A DNA stretch of 64,000 nucleotides from Ryuthela nishihirai (GCA_038380435.1 JAWZYU010000001.1:13992001-14056000), one strand, 5' to 3'; shown: positions 21,261 through 33,604, numbered from the stretch's first letter. Program-made: numbers and translations. Notes: a model not told the origin generated them from the sequence alone.

Positions 21261-22688
21261 TCTCAGACGGGAAAAAGAAGAAGCTTGAAGTATGATAGCT
21301 TTTTAAAGCATAAAGGCCATCAGGTGAAGTCCGTACATTACAGTTTTTAGAGTCATGAAAAATGTTTTCGGGGCTTCCAAATGTTTGGCTTTTTTGTGAA
21401 TGTACTGTGTATAGTCGGTTCTCAATTTACGTGGATTAAATTAACACGTTTTTGAAATAACTCGGTCACTGTATTTATATCCTTTTTTTTAAATTTAAGT
21501 GTAACTTTTTGCCGAATAATGCGATTTGTCCTGAGCATTAAACAGTTGATGCGTGATGGCGACATAGTTGAGTGTTGTCGGCGAGGTACGAAGTTTACAT
21601 TAAGCACCGAACGTGGAGGTTTCGAATTAGCCGTGCCACGAGAAAAGTTATACCTCACCAACATGCTCAGAGCAACAATGAAATACAAATAAAGGTCGCA
21701 TTTCTGCGACTAAAAAAAGCGTTATATATTCATAAAAAAAGCATTATAAGGTTAAAGCATCTGCTTATGTGATAGGTAAAAGCATTATAGGTTAAAGCAT
21801 TATAAGCTTTTTGTAAATCAATGCTATAAATCTACGAATGAGAGAATTATTATTGATTCTCCCACCTATTACAGAAGTGTTAGTCATGCATAGGCAGGTT
21901 TACCATATTTTCATATAATAAAACCAGAATATATATGAAGAAGTTTGAAAAAAAGGTTGCATGTGTGTTTTGTGTAGCACAAAAAAATGTGATCACTAAA
22001 ATTATTTACTTAAATTTATTTTTCATCTTCGTTTTAAAATTAATATTCTTCAGTAGAAACCAATTTTTAAAAAAAATTTTAATTATAATTCCTTATTGTT
22101 TTCATAAAATTCGAAACATGTTAAGCCAATATTTACCTTGCAAAAAGACGAAGTGTGAACAGTACTTAATATATGAGACCAAACGTTTTTCACGATTAAG
22201 GACAGTCGTTCAATAGGAGTTGATTTTCCACCTAAGAAAAGATAAAATTTATTGAATAACGAAAAATTATCTTCAGTAACAACAGCGAAAATATAATATA
22301 ATTTCCCCCGAAAACAATTAAATAGTTCTACCCTTTTTGATTTAGGTATGGTCTCTTTGTAATTCTAGCCATTTTTATCTGTTTCCCAAACTGTTTGCAA
22401 GTCCTACAAATAGGAAAAATTATAGCAATACCAAGCACAATAAGGGTGCGAGATTTCTGTCGCTAAATCAGGTAGTCGTAGAGAGAAAGGGAAAAAAAAC
22501 ACCTTGAGAATCTTACGAATTTACGCTTTGGACAAGAACTCAAAAGAGGGACGTATGGTAAAGTAAGTGCATAATTCAGAGGGGGGCTAAAGCAATCTCA
22601 AATATTGCTAAATTGGAATATGGTAAAAATAAATGAAAAAAAATTAAAAAAAAGCTATAAATTGGAATATGGTAAAATTATTCACAGG
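21261..22688. other. AT-rich interior of the insertion, no gene seen
   Basis: Short direct repeats are present: gcattataaggttaaagcat-type units at 21,740-21,810, and taaattggaatatggtaaaa at about 22,609 and 22,657. No transposase reading was found in any frame. Confidence 0.4.
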
Positions 22689-23018
22689 TGCGTTCGGGTT
22701 GTTTTTTCTCTGAGCAGCAATGATATTTTTTGCACACAATGGGCTGAATGGCGAGATCCCAAGGACCCCAAGGACCCAGAGAATGTTGAAGGGAAAGGAA
22801 CCACTGGACAGCTGTTAGCCTCACCTCAAAACCATCCAGCATGTTCTTTAACAACACTGGGTATGGATCTCCCACACATGGGGGCCATGGCTTAATGTCC
22901 CATACAAAGGATGATCACTTTTCCTAGTCTATCAGGGATTCTGTCCCAACTGCAACTCAAACCTGGGAACATCAGATTACGAGACAGCTGCACCATCCAC
23001 TGAATCACACCTGCTCCC
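22689..23018 (-). mobile_element. SINE-A copy 4 (minus, old)
   Basis: A diverged copy with recognisable landmarks in order: tctgagcagc, gcacacaatgggctgaatgg, gttctttaac, tctcccacacatgggggcca and actcaaacctggga. Direct repeats are not clear. Just beyond its head, at 23,018-23,060, another B-box-like actcgaactcgggaa occurs, perhaps from an unrelated tRNA-like repeat. Confidence 0.7.
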
Positions 23019-23240
23019 GACTCGAACTCGGGAATTAGTGGTGTCAACGTCAAACCACTGCAACAGAATATTCATCCTCCAATCGATTGATCATGCAACT
23101 CTTACGACAGGACTGGTGAAATAAGCGTGGAAATATTGAGATGACATTGGAAAAAATGTTTTCGCGTTGTAAATCGTAGATTTTGCGACGGATATAAAAA
23201 GAGTTGAAAAGTTATCAAAGTTATCAAGAGAAATACACTA

Positions 23241-23880
23241 CAGGAAAAAAACTGCAACACCTGGAAGGATTAATGCCATTTTATTGAAACGCAGGCAGCA
23301 TACTGTTAGCATACACTGAGACTGATTACATTATCAAAAAAAAAAATGGAAAACTATCACTTTACCCACCCGGTAAAGTAGTAGTATTATTATGAAGTTG
23401 AACCGGTTCACGCAACAATGCATTCATGAACACGGTGGGGCAGGCTATCGTACGGTTCTATAAACGTCCTCCTGAGGGATAGAACGCCAAATGGTGCGAG
23501 GTCGCTGTTCCATTTCAGCGTTAGTGGTTGGCGCGCTTCTTGGGTGTTGTTGGAGCTGTCGGCCCAGCATGTCCAGGCGTGTTCAATAAGTGAAAGATCC
23601 GGCGAGCGTGTTGGCCATGGTAGTATCTGAACATTTTGCTCGTGTAAATACTGCAGACTAATACGGGCTGTGTGGAGAAGGTGTTATCTTGCAGGTAAAA
23701 GGTTCCATGCTGCTGCACAAATGAGACAGCCACTGGCTGCAAAATGTTGGTAACATAGTTGGGCAGTTAGAGATCCCTTATGATGACCAGTTCTGACCGA
23801 GGTGTCCGACTAGTGGCACCCCGCACCAAGACACCAGATCTGAGCTGTGTGACGATGTCCAAGGTCAGGAGTAGGAAAAA
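23241..23880 (-). mobile_element. Tc1-like transposon remnant, 3' half
   Basis: The left end caggaaaaaaactgcaacac follows a TA and is a Tc1-type terminus. The minus strand encodes decayed Tc1 transposase sequence from the second catalytic Asp region (QQDN-type) through the PRSPDLS/IEH-type region, in several frames, to a C-terminal tail. The element stops at about 23,880, so the 5' half and the second TIR are missing. Confidence 0.65.
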
Positions 23881-23929
23881 AAATCATTTTATTTTCCTTA
23901 TTTTTAGCACTATTTAGAATATTTACTAC

Positions 23930-24205
23930 AGGGGCGAAGTGTGAGTGGAATCAATCAAGACCTTGAGTCTGCGCAGTTGAGACATCCATGATTCTTACAG
24001 GTGATTGATTTAATGAATTATCTGTTACTTGTCAATCAGCCAATAGTGTCATGAATCAAAAAATTCATCATAGATCATTGGTTGATTGAAAAGTGACTGA
24101 TAGCTCAATCAGCCAATGACCTATGAAAATCATTCTTTCGTTAACTGCGCAGTCTCGTTGTCTCAATTGCTTCCACTATGCTTCGCTGCTGATTTGCTCC
24201 ACCCT
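23930..24205. mobile_element. Foldback element (inverted arms ~120 bp)
   Basis: The left arm contains gcgaagtgtgagtggaatca and tctgcgcagttgagaca. The right arm carries their inverse (tgactgcgcagtctcgttgt, ccactatgcttcgctgct). The centre is also partly self-complementary around caatcagccaatag/ccaatgacc. No ORF. It resembles a MITE. Confidence 0.55.
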
Positions 24206-24576
24206 CCCAACTAGGGAAGAAGCAAGTGGCAGCTGTCAATGTAAACTTTTTAATCGCCACCCATTACCACTTGAATAGAAAGTTTCTAGATGAAACTGTA
24301 TATTTATTTCAATTTGTTCCGCTTTCCAAAATTTTCGCTCTAAAAAGGTGGAAATTTAAATTAATGTGAAAGTTGGAATATACGAAGTTTTGTTTTATTA
24401 TTACTTATTTAGGAAAATAATTTTTTTAATCAGTTAAACATAACAAAAACGTTTGTTTTTAATTTGGCAACACTAAAACAACTATCGATAATACAATCGA
24501 TGTATCATTGTTTTCCAAAAACATCGATTATTATCGATTGTAAAAAAAAAAAATCGATAGTTTGCATCACTACTGG

Positions 24577-24593
24577 TGCGCTACCGACTGAGT
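24577..24593 (-). mobile_element. SINE-A copy 3, right remnant
   Basis: The 17 bases gtgcgctaccgactgag continue the SINE head broken at 21,151. The last part of the head (ccacccccgcccc) is lost or replaced. The phrase ttgtgactgg occurs on the far left (about 20,795) and about 20 bp beyond this fragment. It might be the original SINE target duplication. Confidence 0.65.
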
Positions 24594-24791
24594 TTATAAT
24601 TATTGTTCTGTTGTGACTGGCTCTTTTTGTGGCTGGAAAAACTCACTCTTTTCTTACTGCATTTTTTGATGTGGGAATCCTACAATTTGGCATCTATTAC
24701 CGTGGATATTGCACAAACTGAATATATGTACCCTAAATATTTGCTACACTTGTTGATGAATTTCAAAATTTACTATCATTGAAGCATTCAG

Positions 24792-24891
24792 TCGATCCCA
24801 CAACCTCTTGAGAACAGGTCAGCTGCTCTGACAGATCAAGAGCCTCAGATCAAGAACCTGCCTCCGAGAGACACGGAGTTGTGTACTGCAG
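24792..24891 (+). CDS. Exon-like segment A1 of cassette 1 (predicted)
   Basis: A 100-nt open segment follows a pyrimidine-containing tract ending cattcag and ends at a donor-like GCAG|gtaaaa. It reads SIPQPLENRSAALTDQE... to ...TELCTA in phase 0 and leaves one base for the next exon. The related segment at 37,097 has the same length and phases. No start codon is included, so it would be internal. No family is recognised. Splicing is inferred from consensus only. Confidence 0.35.
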
Positions 24892-25161
24892 GTAAAAAAG
24901 TTCATAAAATCAAATAGCGGCGAATTCGATCGATTGCTAAAATATTCAAAAAAACTATCAAAGGGAAATGCTCATAATTTCTTCCTCCTTCCAAATTTTC
25001 CTTTTACCGAAAGCCATCTCAAACAACAAAATCAAATATAAAAATTTAACACAACTCTAATATTATATCAGAGAACTTTTAACAGCTGTAGAAGCTCCAA
25101 TCTCCAAAATACTCTAAAATATAAGTGCATGTTTTCTATTCTTCATTTCCTTTTCGTTTAG

Positions 25162-25253
25162 CGCAAACATCTGAGTCATACCAGATGAAGTTAGAACTGA
25201 AAGGTCCAGGACCAGAGCTACCTCACCGTGCTGCAAATTTGCCAATAAGCTAA
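25162..25253 (+). CDS. Exon-like segment B1 of cassette 1, with stop codon (predicted)
   Basis: After ccttttcgtttag, 91 nt stay open in the phase demanded by segment A1, reading AQTSESYQMKLELKGP and onward to NLPIS. They end at TAA (25,251-25,253), so this would be a terminal exon. I see no clear AATAAA within the next 200 bp. Confidence 0.35.
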
Positions 25254-26179
25254 TAGTAGCGTATTCGCAGGAGAGTCCCCCACAGAGAGTGCTTTGCCCC
25301 TATGACGTCACACATCTGCTTATGTGATAGGTACATTATAAGAAATTAATCTTTTTTTAATTCCTTATAGGCAAAATATTTACTTTATCACAATTGCTAC
25401 TTACACGTAAGTATTTTTGTTTTTATTAATGCATTTAATTACATGACTTTGTAACCAAATCAAAGGCTTTATGTTATTTCGATATGCTCCTCCTTTCCCA
25501 AGAGAGTAATATATAATTAAGGTAGAATTAAAGCATAAACTTTAATCTAAACCTTTCGGTTCCACTGAAGTTAAATTCTCGGAGTCTCCCCCAAACTGAA
25601 TTCTCAGACCCCCCAAAACAAAATCTCGGACCCCCCTACCGAAACTAAATCCTGCGCACGTGCCTGGCGGGACTATACATCTCTCATCTCCCTCCTCTGC
25701 CGTCCCATAGATCCGGCATGGGGCCCGGTATACTTAATATAAAAGTAATAATAAGATAAAATGGTTTAGAATACATTTTTACCACAAATTTCAAAAAATA
25801 GCGAAGACCTTCATTTTCCATTAATATTTTCCCATCCATATCAATAGTATGTTGAATATTGTTCTCAAAAATACAAAATTCCACAAATGGCTTATCAACA
25901 TTCAATTTTTCCATTAAAATTCAATATATCAATTATAATTTCCAGGTCACAATATCGTATCTTTGTGATGAGAAGTTTGCGTCCGCACATGCTGTTTATG
26001 AATAAAGAGCAAAAATCACTCTTTGAGCAGTTGATCCAAATTGATTGGATGATTCTTCATCTAAATTTCGAGAGAGTCTCAGCTATTTAAAGAGTGGGGT
26101 TGTAGAGATAAGTGGAGTTGGCTCTGTCCCTAAGGTTCATTTCTTATATTCGATCTAATGCACGCCATGTGATCGACAG
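25254..26179. other. Non-coding DNA
   Basis: No supported gene. At 25,314-25,334 the 21-base phrase catctgcttatgtgatagg + ta repeats exactly what is at about 21,758. Around 25,560-25,640 there are repeated ctcggaccccc-type phrases. Confidence 0.4.
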
Positions 26180-26181
26180 TA

Positions 26182-26394
26182 CAGTCGGTGGAAAAAGTAT
26201 CCGAACGCTATGGTTGATTACAGAATTCAGAAAAATATCTGGCAACGACTTTTTTAGAAATCAGTGATCTGACAACTTTCATGTCACGTGACACGAAGGT
26301 TGCCAGATCACTAATTATTAAAAAAATCGTTGCCATATATTTTTTCTGAATTATGTAATCAACCACAGCGTTCGGATACTTTTTTGAGCGACTG
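26182..26394. mobile_element. Palindromic Tc1-type MITE, copy 1
   Basis: A 213-bp element is almost entirely one inverted repeat, starting CAGTCGGTGGAAAAAGTATC and ending in the inverse (gtatccgaac family) with TA on both sides. The centre is gtcacgtgac, flanked by aaggttgccagatcacta and its inverse. It has no coding capacity and would depend on a Tc1/mariner transposase in trans. Confidence 0.85.
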
Positions 26395-27490
26395 TACTCT
26401 CGGATCAGTCAATGCGGAATCCCATATGGCTTTGATACGGTAAGCAGGATAAATATTGATGATGCGGGACAGTTGGCAACCCTAGGCGTACCCAAGTGTG
26501 CTTATGTTGGGGGGGGGGAGGAAGGTTGGGGATCTGAGTACCATACGTTTTTTAATGAAGTCTCCAGAAATGAAACACTCAAGCATACAATAAAAGAATT
26601 TACAAATAGACCAAAACATGTCAACTCCCATTGAAAGTTTCTGAGTATATCTTTGGCAACGGAGATAAGACTTGTAAATAACTAAGACATTAATTGCGTT
26701 GACTTCACTATTGTTATACGTAACAAACCAAGTCGTAGAATGGTGTTGTAAGCAACAGAATAATTCATTACGAAACAATGAAAAATGCGTTAACGTTGGA
26801 GAAGAGGCCATGTCTCTCTCAGTTAGAATTGCCTACAACTCCCCGTCGTCGAGGTCGTCCTCCTTCGCATCCTCACCTAATCAAAGTAGGTCTGAAGTTC
26901 AGTATCCATTTATCTAGTTAGGGAACTTATGTGTTTATGCCGTAGTGAATATATGTTAGTGCATACTTGTTGTATTTGTTTTAGCCAATATCCTTGCTGT
27001 TTGTCGAGCGTTGGACGCTCAGAAGATTGGTTGCACCGCATTAAGTGCGGACGTCTGTAAAATCGCAGTGGTAAGAAATGGTAATATATTGGGGAATATT
27101 TAATGTATTGGGAGTTAAATCGGGAATAAGATTTCTGTTATTGTTTAAGTATACTTTAGCTCAGGAGTTATTTGTATGTGTTCAGTTACATATTATATCT
27201 ATGTGTTAACCGAGTAGACGGAGACGTGCAAGGCTTACACCCTTGGTAATCCAACCTTCGTTTAGCCGGCTAACAAGAAGTTCAATATACTAAATAGTAA
27301 GTAAATATATTCGGGTCGATTTGTAGTAACCCAGGTGGATCTGATTTATACCCTCCATTCAGAGAAAGCGATATTTCATTACATCTGGTCTGGAAATCGG
27401 GTTTAAATTATTTTAAACATCTTTCTGTTGTTTATCATTTAACAACAGATAAAAATGTCCAGTTACTTTTACCAAATGTTTCGAAATATA
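26395..27490. other. Non-coding DNA
   Basis: No supported gene. A short trinucleotide-like gtcgtcgaggtcgtcctcct at about 26,847 is notable only as low-complexity sequence. Confidence 0.4.
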
Positions 27491-27494
27491 TTCA

Positions 27495-27592
27495 ATTACA
27501 GCAAATTACATTAATAACAATTGCATTAATATTAACAATAATTACATTAATATTAATAATATTTACATTAATATTAATAAAAATGCATTAAC
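27495..27592 (+). repeat. AT-rich tandem repeat (attacattaatattaata)n
   Basis: About five imperfect units of 18-20 bp alternating attacatta and atattaata. Confidence 0.75.
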
Positions 27593-27824
27593 CTGTAAAT
27601 AATGCTTTTCCTTTTCATTGTATATTACATTATTAGTACGTATAAATTTTCTACACAACTTAAACCCACCATAACACAATTTTCCCTTATTTAGTTTATT
27701 TCGTTATAAAATTTCCTGACTGACAAATTGTATCCAAGTGCTGCAACTTGAATTGAAATACGAATACGAAATGTTTTGAAAAATTCCATTTTGTGAATGA
27801 GACAATATTGTTTTTTCGGGTTTA

Positions 27825-28000
27825 GAAACTTCTGACGTGGAGACTATCGTTCGGAACCCCAAAATACATCCACTTCTTCCCTCCCCAAAAAGAGGGGGGG
27901 GGGGAGCGAAATCTTTTTAGTAGCGGAGAATCAATCGTAAGCGTTTTATGCGAAATGAAAGCTTGCGACGTGGAGAGTGAAATCTCATGAGCAGAGGTTT
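27825..28000 (+). repeat. Dispersed satellite-bearing element, copy 2 (partial)
   Basis: Two units are recognisable: one around gaaacttctgacgtggagac and one around atgaaagcttgcgacgtgga, with the characteristic C-run/G-run hinge between them. The left and right unique parts of the element are absent. Confidence 0.6.
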
Positions 28001-28151
28001 TCAAAGGATGAGCCGAGAAATTTCGGATGGAATTGTAGATAAAAGGAAATTTAGAAACCATTTTGTTGCTCCTTTCTGAAACTTTCTTCATTTAACTTTT
28101 TTCCGTTTAATCTAAAACTTATCCATATGAAAATGGGACAACAAGCAGGAC

Positions 28152-28422
28152 ACAAAGCGGGGACGGATCTAGGGAGTGCAAAGGGACCATGCCCCCCCCC
28201 CCCTTCCTTTCAGAATGCGATAAGGCTAAAAGAGGAAAAAACTTATTAAATTTATTTATATTTTATGCATTTTTGAAGTTTCTTTAAAAAAAAACCCCGT
28301 CAAATAGAGGATGAAATGTTCATTGGAAATGAAGTATCTTGGGATTCCCCCTTTGACATTTTGTTTTGTCTCGATTGTGATTCTTGGGGCCTGCCTCGAT
28401 TTTTTTCTAGATCCGGGCCTTA
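28152..28422. mobile_element. Possible hAT-type MITE
   Basis: The inverted ends ggacggatctag (left) and ctagatccgggcc (right) enclose about 270 bp without an ORF and with a poly-C run. Similar GGATCTAG/CTAGATCC ends occur on small hAT-like elements. No convincing target duplication was found. Confidence 0.35.
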
Positions 28423-28964
28423 CACAAAGCATACCGATAATACATACAGCGTACGTACTAATCTTAATACACGTCAGAACTTGAACAAAAAATAGCTCTA
28501 TGAGTGTACAAACGACCCCACAAAAATTGCTATTATTGAAGACAAACTGTGCATTTGCAAGTCTGCCATAGTATTACCACCAAATTTTTAGTCTGCCATC
28601 AGTATTCACGTCGAAATATATGATGTTCCGTGAGCAAAAGAAAAAGTTTGAGAATCACTGATTTAAAGAGAGAGTGAAACCCGATCAAAAGAAAATAAAT
28701 TTGCTTGTTAATCATAATGCGCGAAAATATGAAGTTGTACAATAAACAAAAGCTTATATATAAATGAGTCAGAGGACCTAAAGATATCCAAGTTTTGGTT
28801 CTCAAGTAAGAGTCATCTGTCCCTGACTGAAAGGTTAAAGTAGCGTCCAAAGGATAATTTGCATTTGAGAGAGTCACAAGCGAAAGCCTTCCTCTGGGGG
28901 ATTTTTTTTTGGCTCCTTTTCAGAAACAAAAGAGCGAATGCTTCACTTTGTCGTCTGTCTGTCA

Positions 28965-29600
28965 AATTCTTTGTTTTTAGAAACAGATCAAAAATTCTTT
29001 TTGTGTTGGTTAGGTTTTGATGAAACAGTACGATTCGTACTTTCGAAATCTCCATGTAACTCTAATTGCGCCATCTAACAGTGAAAAAAGTTGAAAATGG
29101 CAAAACTTTCAATATTGTAATCGATGTAAATAGGTTAGAAATTTGAAAGGTTGATGGTAACATTTCACCATCAGCACAAAGCACAATATGTTTTGGTTTT
29201 TAGAGATAATTCTTTGCTTTTAGAAATAAATATTATTTTTTCGTTGAATAGGTATTGAAAAACTATTATGATTCCTAGTTTTCGAATCTCCCAAAAGTTT
29301 TAATTGCAATCTCTGACGGAGAATAATTCCAAAATTTCAAACATTTAACATATATTACAAACGATATGATATTTTGCTGATAAAATATCACGATCAAGGA
29401 CGTAACATTTGCAGCAACAATTTGTCTTTTCACTCCGGGAGGGGGGGGGGGTCAGGGAGTGACGAAACGTTTTGTTTTAAGAGATTAATGAAAGCTCTTT
29501 TTGAGTTGAACAGGTACTAATGAAATATGATGATTCATAGTTTTCAAACCCTTCAAAAGGCTTTAATTTACATCGTTAGAGGGCGCTAAATGTAGAAGTA
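28965..29600 (+). repeat. Degenerate ~250-bp tandem repeat, three units
   Basis: Units begin near 28,968, 29,210 and 29,470 at tttgtttttagaaacagatc, ttgcttttagaaataaatat and tttgttttaagagattaatg. Each continues with a tgatgaaa...atgattcgtagttttcgaa block, then aaaggttttaattgca and a gaggg(c)gctaa-like block. The unit is also represented near 600-660. Confidence 0.65.
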
Positions 29601-30956
29601 ACATTGTAAACGATATATTTATGCTAGAAATTCTGGTGGTAGAATGTTTCATCAAGAGCAGATACCCGGATACCAGAAATGCGATAGAACTGAGAAAGGG
29701 CTTCTCTTAGAGTCCCTTCGATACACCGGGCCTGGACAGCCATTGAACAAAAGAAGGGAAATGAAATATGCATAAAAGATTTAAATCATTTAATTTTTCT
29801 AAACTTCAATTACAAGCAGCTCATTTTTAAACAGCATGAAGTATAATAATTTGCTAATCATTAATTTAATTGAAATATTTATGAATATTTTAAAATTAAT
29901 TACGAATATTTAAAGATATAATGCTACCAGATAAATCTGAAAAGATACAGCTTTAATTTAAAACTCTAATTTATTTACGAATTAATTATGTCCTTAATGC
30001 ACTGTTCAGACCCGGTATGGCATAAGTGGCTGTGATTAACCCAACCCTTAATCTTATTGATCTTAATCACATTTCTGTGGGTGTTGAGGCTGTTTAATTT
30101 GCGTGTGCTTCAATTAAATTATATTGGTTAAGAATCGATAGTTTACCAGAGGCGTATTGAGAGTCCCCGCGATGCGGGATAGGGGGTGGGGCATGGTTAG
30201 GAGGGCTTCTGCAAAAGCTTTTTTACAAAACTTGTGGGGAAAATTGATGCGGAACTATCTAAAGGAATTGCCCAGATTTTTCTATAGCTTAGAACGAATA
30301 ATAATGATCGCGAAAATTCAGCTTCGTTTTCCATTCTAGATTTTCCCCTCTTTGCTGCGTGGGGGTCAGAACTCATTGGCTCAAAGCCTTTCTTTAAGGA
30401 ATGAAATTTACGCGATATGTTTAGCTTTTGAATAAGTTTTTATTTAGGCATTTAGTGCAATTATAACATTAAGATATCGTTTTACTCAAAACGCATGCAT
30501 TTGTTTTTTATGCAGCAAAATATAATAATTTTGGTTTTACCTTTTATTTTGGATTCTAAATATTTAAATTATGTAAAACCATATCGCTGTAGGAAGACTA
30601 CTGTAAGTCTATAGCGAAAATGATTGTTACGAGTGATATTAGCTAAACAAATGCTCACATTTTGAGGAATTGTTCTAAATCGCTGTCCAGTTTGTAGTCT
30701 AGGGGAGCGGTGAGGGGGAGGGAAATGTAAAAAATGCAATAAAACCAATGGCATGATGTTAGTGAGAACTGGAGAGACTATGAGATTGCGCAGTGGATGC
30801 TTCGACAATTCTGTCGTCATTGATCACCAGTCGATTAGCAGATTACTGATACGTCCCTTACCAATGAAGATCGTTGCGACTTGTTGAAGAATCGACTGCA
30901 GTCTCCCCACTTGCAACTGATGCTTCGCGTCTGGATTAATATTTCGAGAAGACGGA
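29601..30956. other. Non-coding DNA, no gene seen
   Basis: No domain or repeat recognised in either strand. Confidence 0.4.
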
Positions 30957-31252
30957 TTGACTCTGAGGAGCATTTTGGCTAAATGGCCAGATCACAAAGA
31001 TCCCAAGGGTCGGAGCAGGTTGGAGAAGGGATTGAATCAACTGGACAGCTATTAAGGATACAGATGATAGCTTCCCTTCAAGATCATTCAGTAGGTTCTT
31101 TAACATGCACAGGGTACGGATCTCCTGCAACGGCCCATCTGCCTGGCGCAGTAAATTGGAGAAACTTCTCAACTCAGAAAAGGATGCGATTCGAATCTGG
31201 GGACTGCAGATTATGAGCCTAGTGTGCTACCGAGAGAACCAACCCCAGCCCT
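30957..31252 (-). mobile_element. SINE-A copy 5 (minus, old)
   Basis: The landmarks run in order: tctgaggagc, ggctaaatggccagatcaca, gttctttaacatgcacaggg, attcgaatctgggga and gtgctaccgag. Several internal deletions shorten it to about 296 bp. Confidence 0.7.
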
Positions 31253-32058
31253 GGAAATAAGGTAAGTCCATTAAGGAATGAGGTAAGTTAACATCTTTAA
31301 TTTTTAGTAATGTTATTTTAGAAATAACCCCAGATATTTCGGAAATCACGAAGATTTTCCTTCACTTTTTCAGTAAATGTTGTGCAAACCCTACACTTAG
31401 CATACCGTCTTGCGATCAGCTGTGGCAGCTTCCTATTTCGTAAGCTATTCAGTTATTCCAATCAATACCCAAATTCTGCTGATGAAACACACAATTAAAA
31501 ATTAGGCGTAAAAATTCTTTAGAGATGCAGCTAAGCATCCGAATGAACTCATCCAGTCCACAATTAACCATGAGATATCCCATGGCATGAAACACTAAAT
31601 GATGCAAAGCAATCATCACTTCTGCTTTCTGTCCTCGTTATCTAAAAAGTAAATTATAAACCCAATAACTTCAGATTTAAATCATTGATCAGTCTTTCAT
31701 CATAATTACAAATTAGTAGAACGGGGCCCCGACTGACCAGATTCAAGAATCTGCTGAGAGGATTTTCTCTCTGCCGACTCCTTCGATTATATACGAATGT
31801 AAGAAATTTTTATCCACGCGGAAATCTCTCTGTCTCGGCAATTCTAGCCAATTTACTGTCTATTTTATCACGTAGCAAACGTATTCAATGAAGCAGATAT
31901 GGGTCTTATGATCTCTAAACTCTGAGAGAAATCTCCCAGTGTTGTTCCCCATGCTCCTGCTTTGCGAGCGTAACGTGGATCGCATTCTTGACAGTACAGT
32001 CGAGATATTGGCAAACATCGTAGTCACCAGTGATTCGATTTCTTTTCGAATTTTTCAG
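31253..32058. other. Non-coding DNA
   Basis: No gene recognised. Confidence 0.35.
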
Positions 32059-32136
32059 TGTTTCGTTCTAAAAGGAAGAGGAAGGAGCCACAGAATGATA
32101 TGTGCAGTGATTGGATGGTTTCAATGAATAGCAGAG
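32059..32136 (+). CDS. Isolated exon-like segment C (weak)
   Basis: A 78-nt open segment follows cgaatttttcag and ends before gtagac. Read in phase 1 it gives FRSKRKRKEPQNDMCSDW and more. It has no neighbouring cassette partner, and its phase does not fit the phase-0 start of the other cassettes. It may be a chance ORF. Confidence 0.15.
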
Positions 32137-33242
32137 GTAGACCTTCCTAAGAGAACTAGTGCCTCACTCAAGAATTAAATGTAGCTTAATATATACCTAG
32201 ATTTAGAAGTAGCTTATTCGTACTTTAGTTTGAATAAACTCTCATTAAGCATAATTGCCAGACTTGAGTAGTTTATAGAGTTGAATGCATGTTTGGTTGA
32301 AGCCGAATTACTCTGACGAGAAGCCACTCGCCAGGTGGTCGTTGCTGGTTTTGATAAATAAAATCTTAACATTGGCATGTAGTTAAGTGCAGTATTCTCA
32401 CACAATTTTGTTTCATAATGACAAATACGGTCTCTAGCCATATCCAAATATATGATAAAATCAGTTCAAGTAAGAAGAAAGCAATACAGGAAACAAATAT
32501 TTCTCAGATACGGAACTGCATAGCAAAGTAATGGCTGCAACACAAGTACTTCCACACATTTTGAAAGAGGGCGGGAAAATGAGAATTTCGACTGATTGCC
32601 ACAGATGGCGCAGCAAAGCAGTGATGCTTTAGGATCAGTCATCTATCTGTGCTAGCCAGTTTTTCTGTGATTCATGCAAACATCTATCGAAACAATGTTT
32701 CCAAAATCAGACAGAGACGTGAATTTTTCAGAATACATTTCTACACGATATGCTAGATCATATTTCCGTCCAATTTCAAATAAAAATATTTTTATAATTT
32801 ATATTTTTAAGAATCGAAAATTACTTTTATGCTGTCTTGTTTTAAATGCCAATACTAGCACACCCGATATAAGAAGTAAGAAACCTCTTTATCAAACGTT
32901 AACCTGTACTTACAAACATAATGGCAAAAAGGAGGGCATTACAATTTTAACCAGAGTATATTTAAGTACCTTTAAAGCACTCTGAGTTCTTAAAGCATGA
33001 TTTTTCTTGCCTTAAGTCTTGGTGCATGACTTTTATCTGTTTATTTCTCTTATTGTATACTGAACCATGGCTTTAGTTGCCTTTATGCCATAAAACCTCA
33101 AACAACCAACGAAGCTCTAAGTTTTCGTTTTCATTGTTTAATTTACATATTTTCAACTTTTTCATTTCATTTATTTCAAACTTGAACCCATTTAACTTGT
33201 CGACCTATTTCGCTTATATGAGAGGGCCTGACGAACCTTTCC
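32137..33242. other. Non-coding DNA, no gene seen
   Basis: The 103-codon open frame at 32,674-32,985 has no recognisable motif and an AT-driven composition, so I do not call it. Confidence 0.4.
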
Positions 33243-33604
33243 CCATAAAGGAGCAGGATTTGGTTTTGTCAGTAGTGTGCTAGGTTCATAATCTTTAGTT
33301 CCCAGGTTCGAGTCCCAGTTGTGCCTGCATTGAGATTTATTTCCGGTACCCCTGCCCCCAGTGGAAATGGGGACACCATTTGGCTTGGAAGACCACTGTC
33401 CATTGAATGGAACATTAAGCTGTGTCCTCGTGTGCCGAAGAGCCATAACCTGTGCACATTAAAGAATAAGTTGAATGGTTTTGAGGGGAGGATAATATCT
33501 GTCACCTAACAGCTATTCAGTAATCCCCTACCCAACTCTGAGCCGTTTAGGTTGTTGTGGCCTGGCCATTTTGTTCAATGTGTGCAGAAAAATTACCTCT
33601 GGAA
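33243..33604 (+). mobile_element. SINE-A copy 6 (plus, old)
   Basis: The head is degraded (ttttgtcagtagtgtgctag) but the B box cccaggttcgagtccc is intact. The body reads in order through cattaaagaataagttgaat and ctaacagctattcagta to ggcctggccattttgt. Confidence 0.75.

Larger units (their letters stand above)
21152..24576. mobile_element. hAT-like insertion (~3.4 kb) splitting SINE-A copy 3
   Basis: The ends are inverted: the left reads (c)atagtggtgcgaactatcga and the right, reverse-complemented, cagtagtgatgcaaactatc. Both are followed by AT-rich ATCGAT-containing DNA. CAGTRGTG ends with an 8-bp target duplication are typical of hAT. The SINE sequence around the break appears duplicated (gagcata/gtgcgcta, expected gcgcgcta), with mutations. 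No hAT transposase was seen, so the insertion is non-autonomous or decayed. It carries secondary insertions: SINE-A copy 4, a Tc1 remnant and a foldback element. Confidence 0.6.

Noticed and set aside
32674..32985. 103-aa ORF
   Set aside because: No motif, AT-rich codons, and no supporting splice context.
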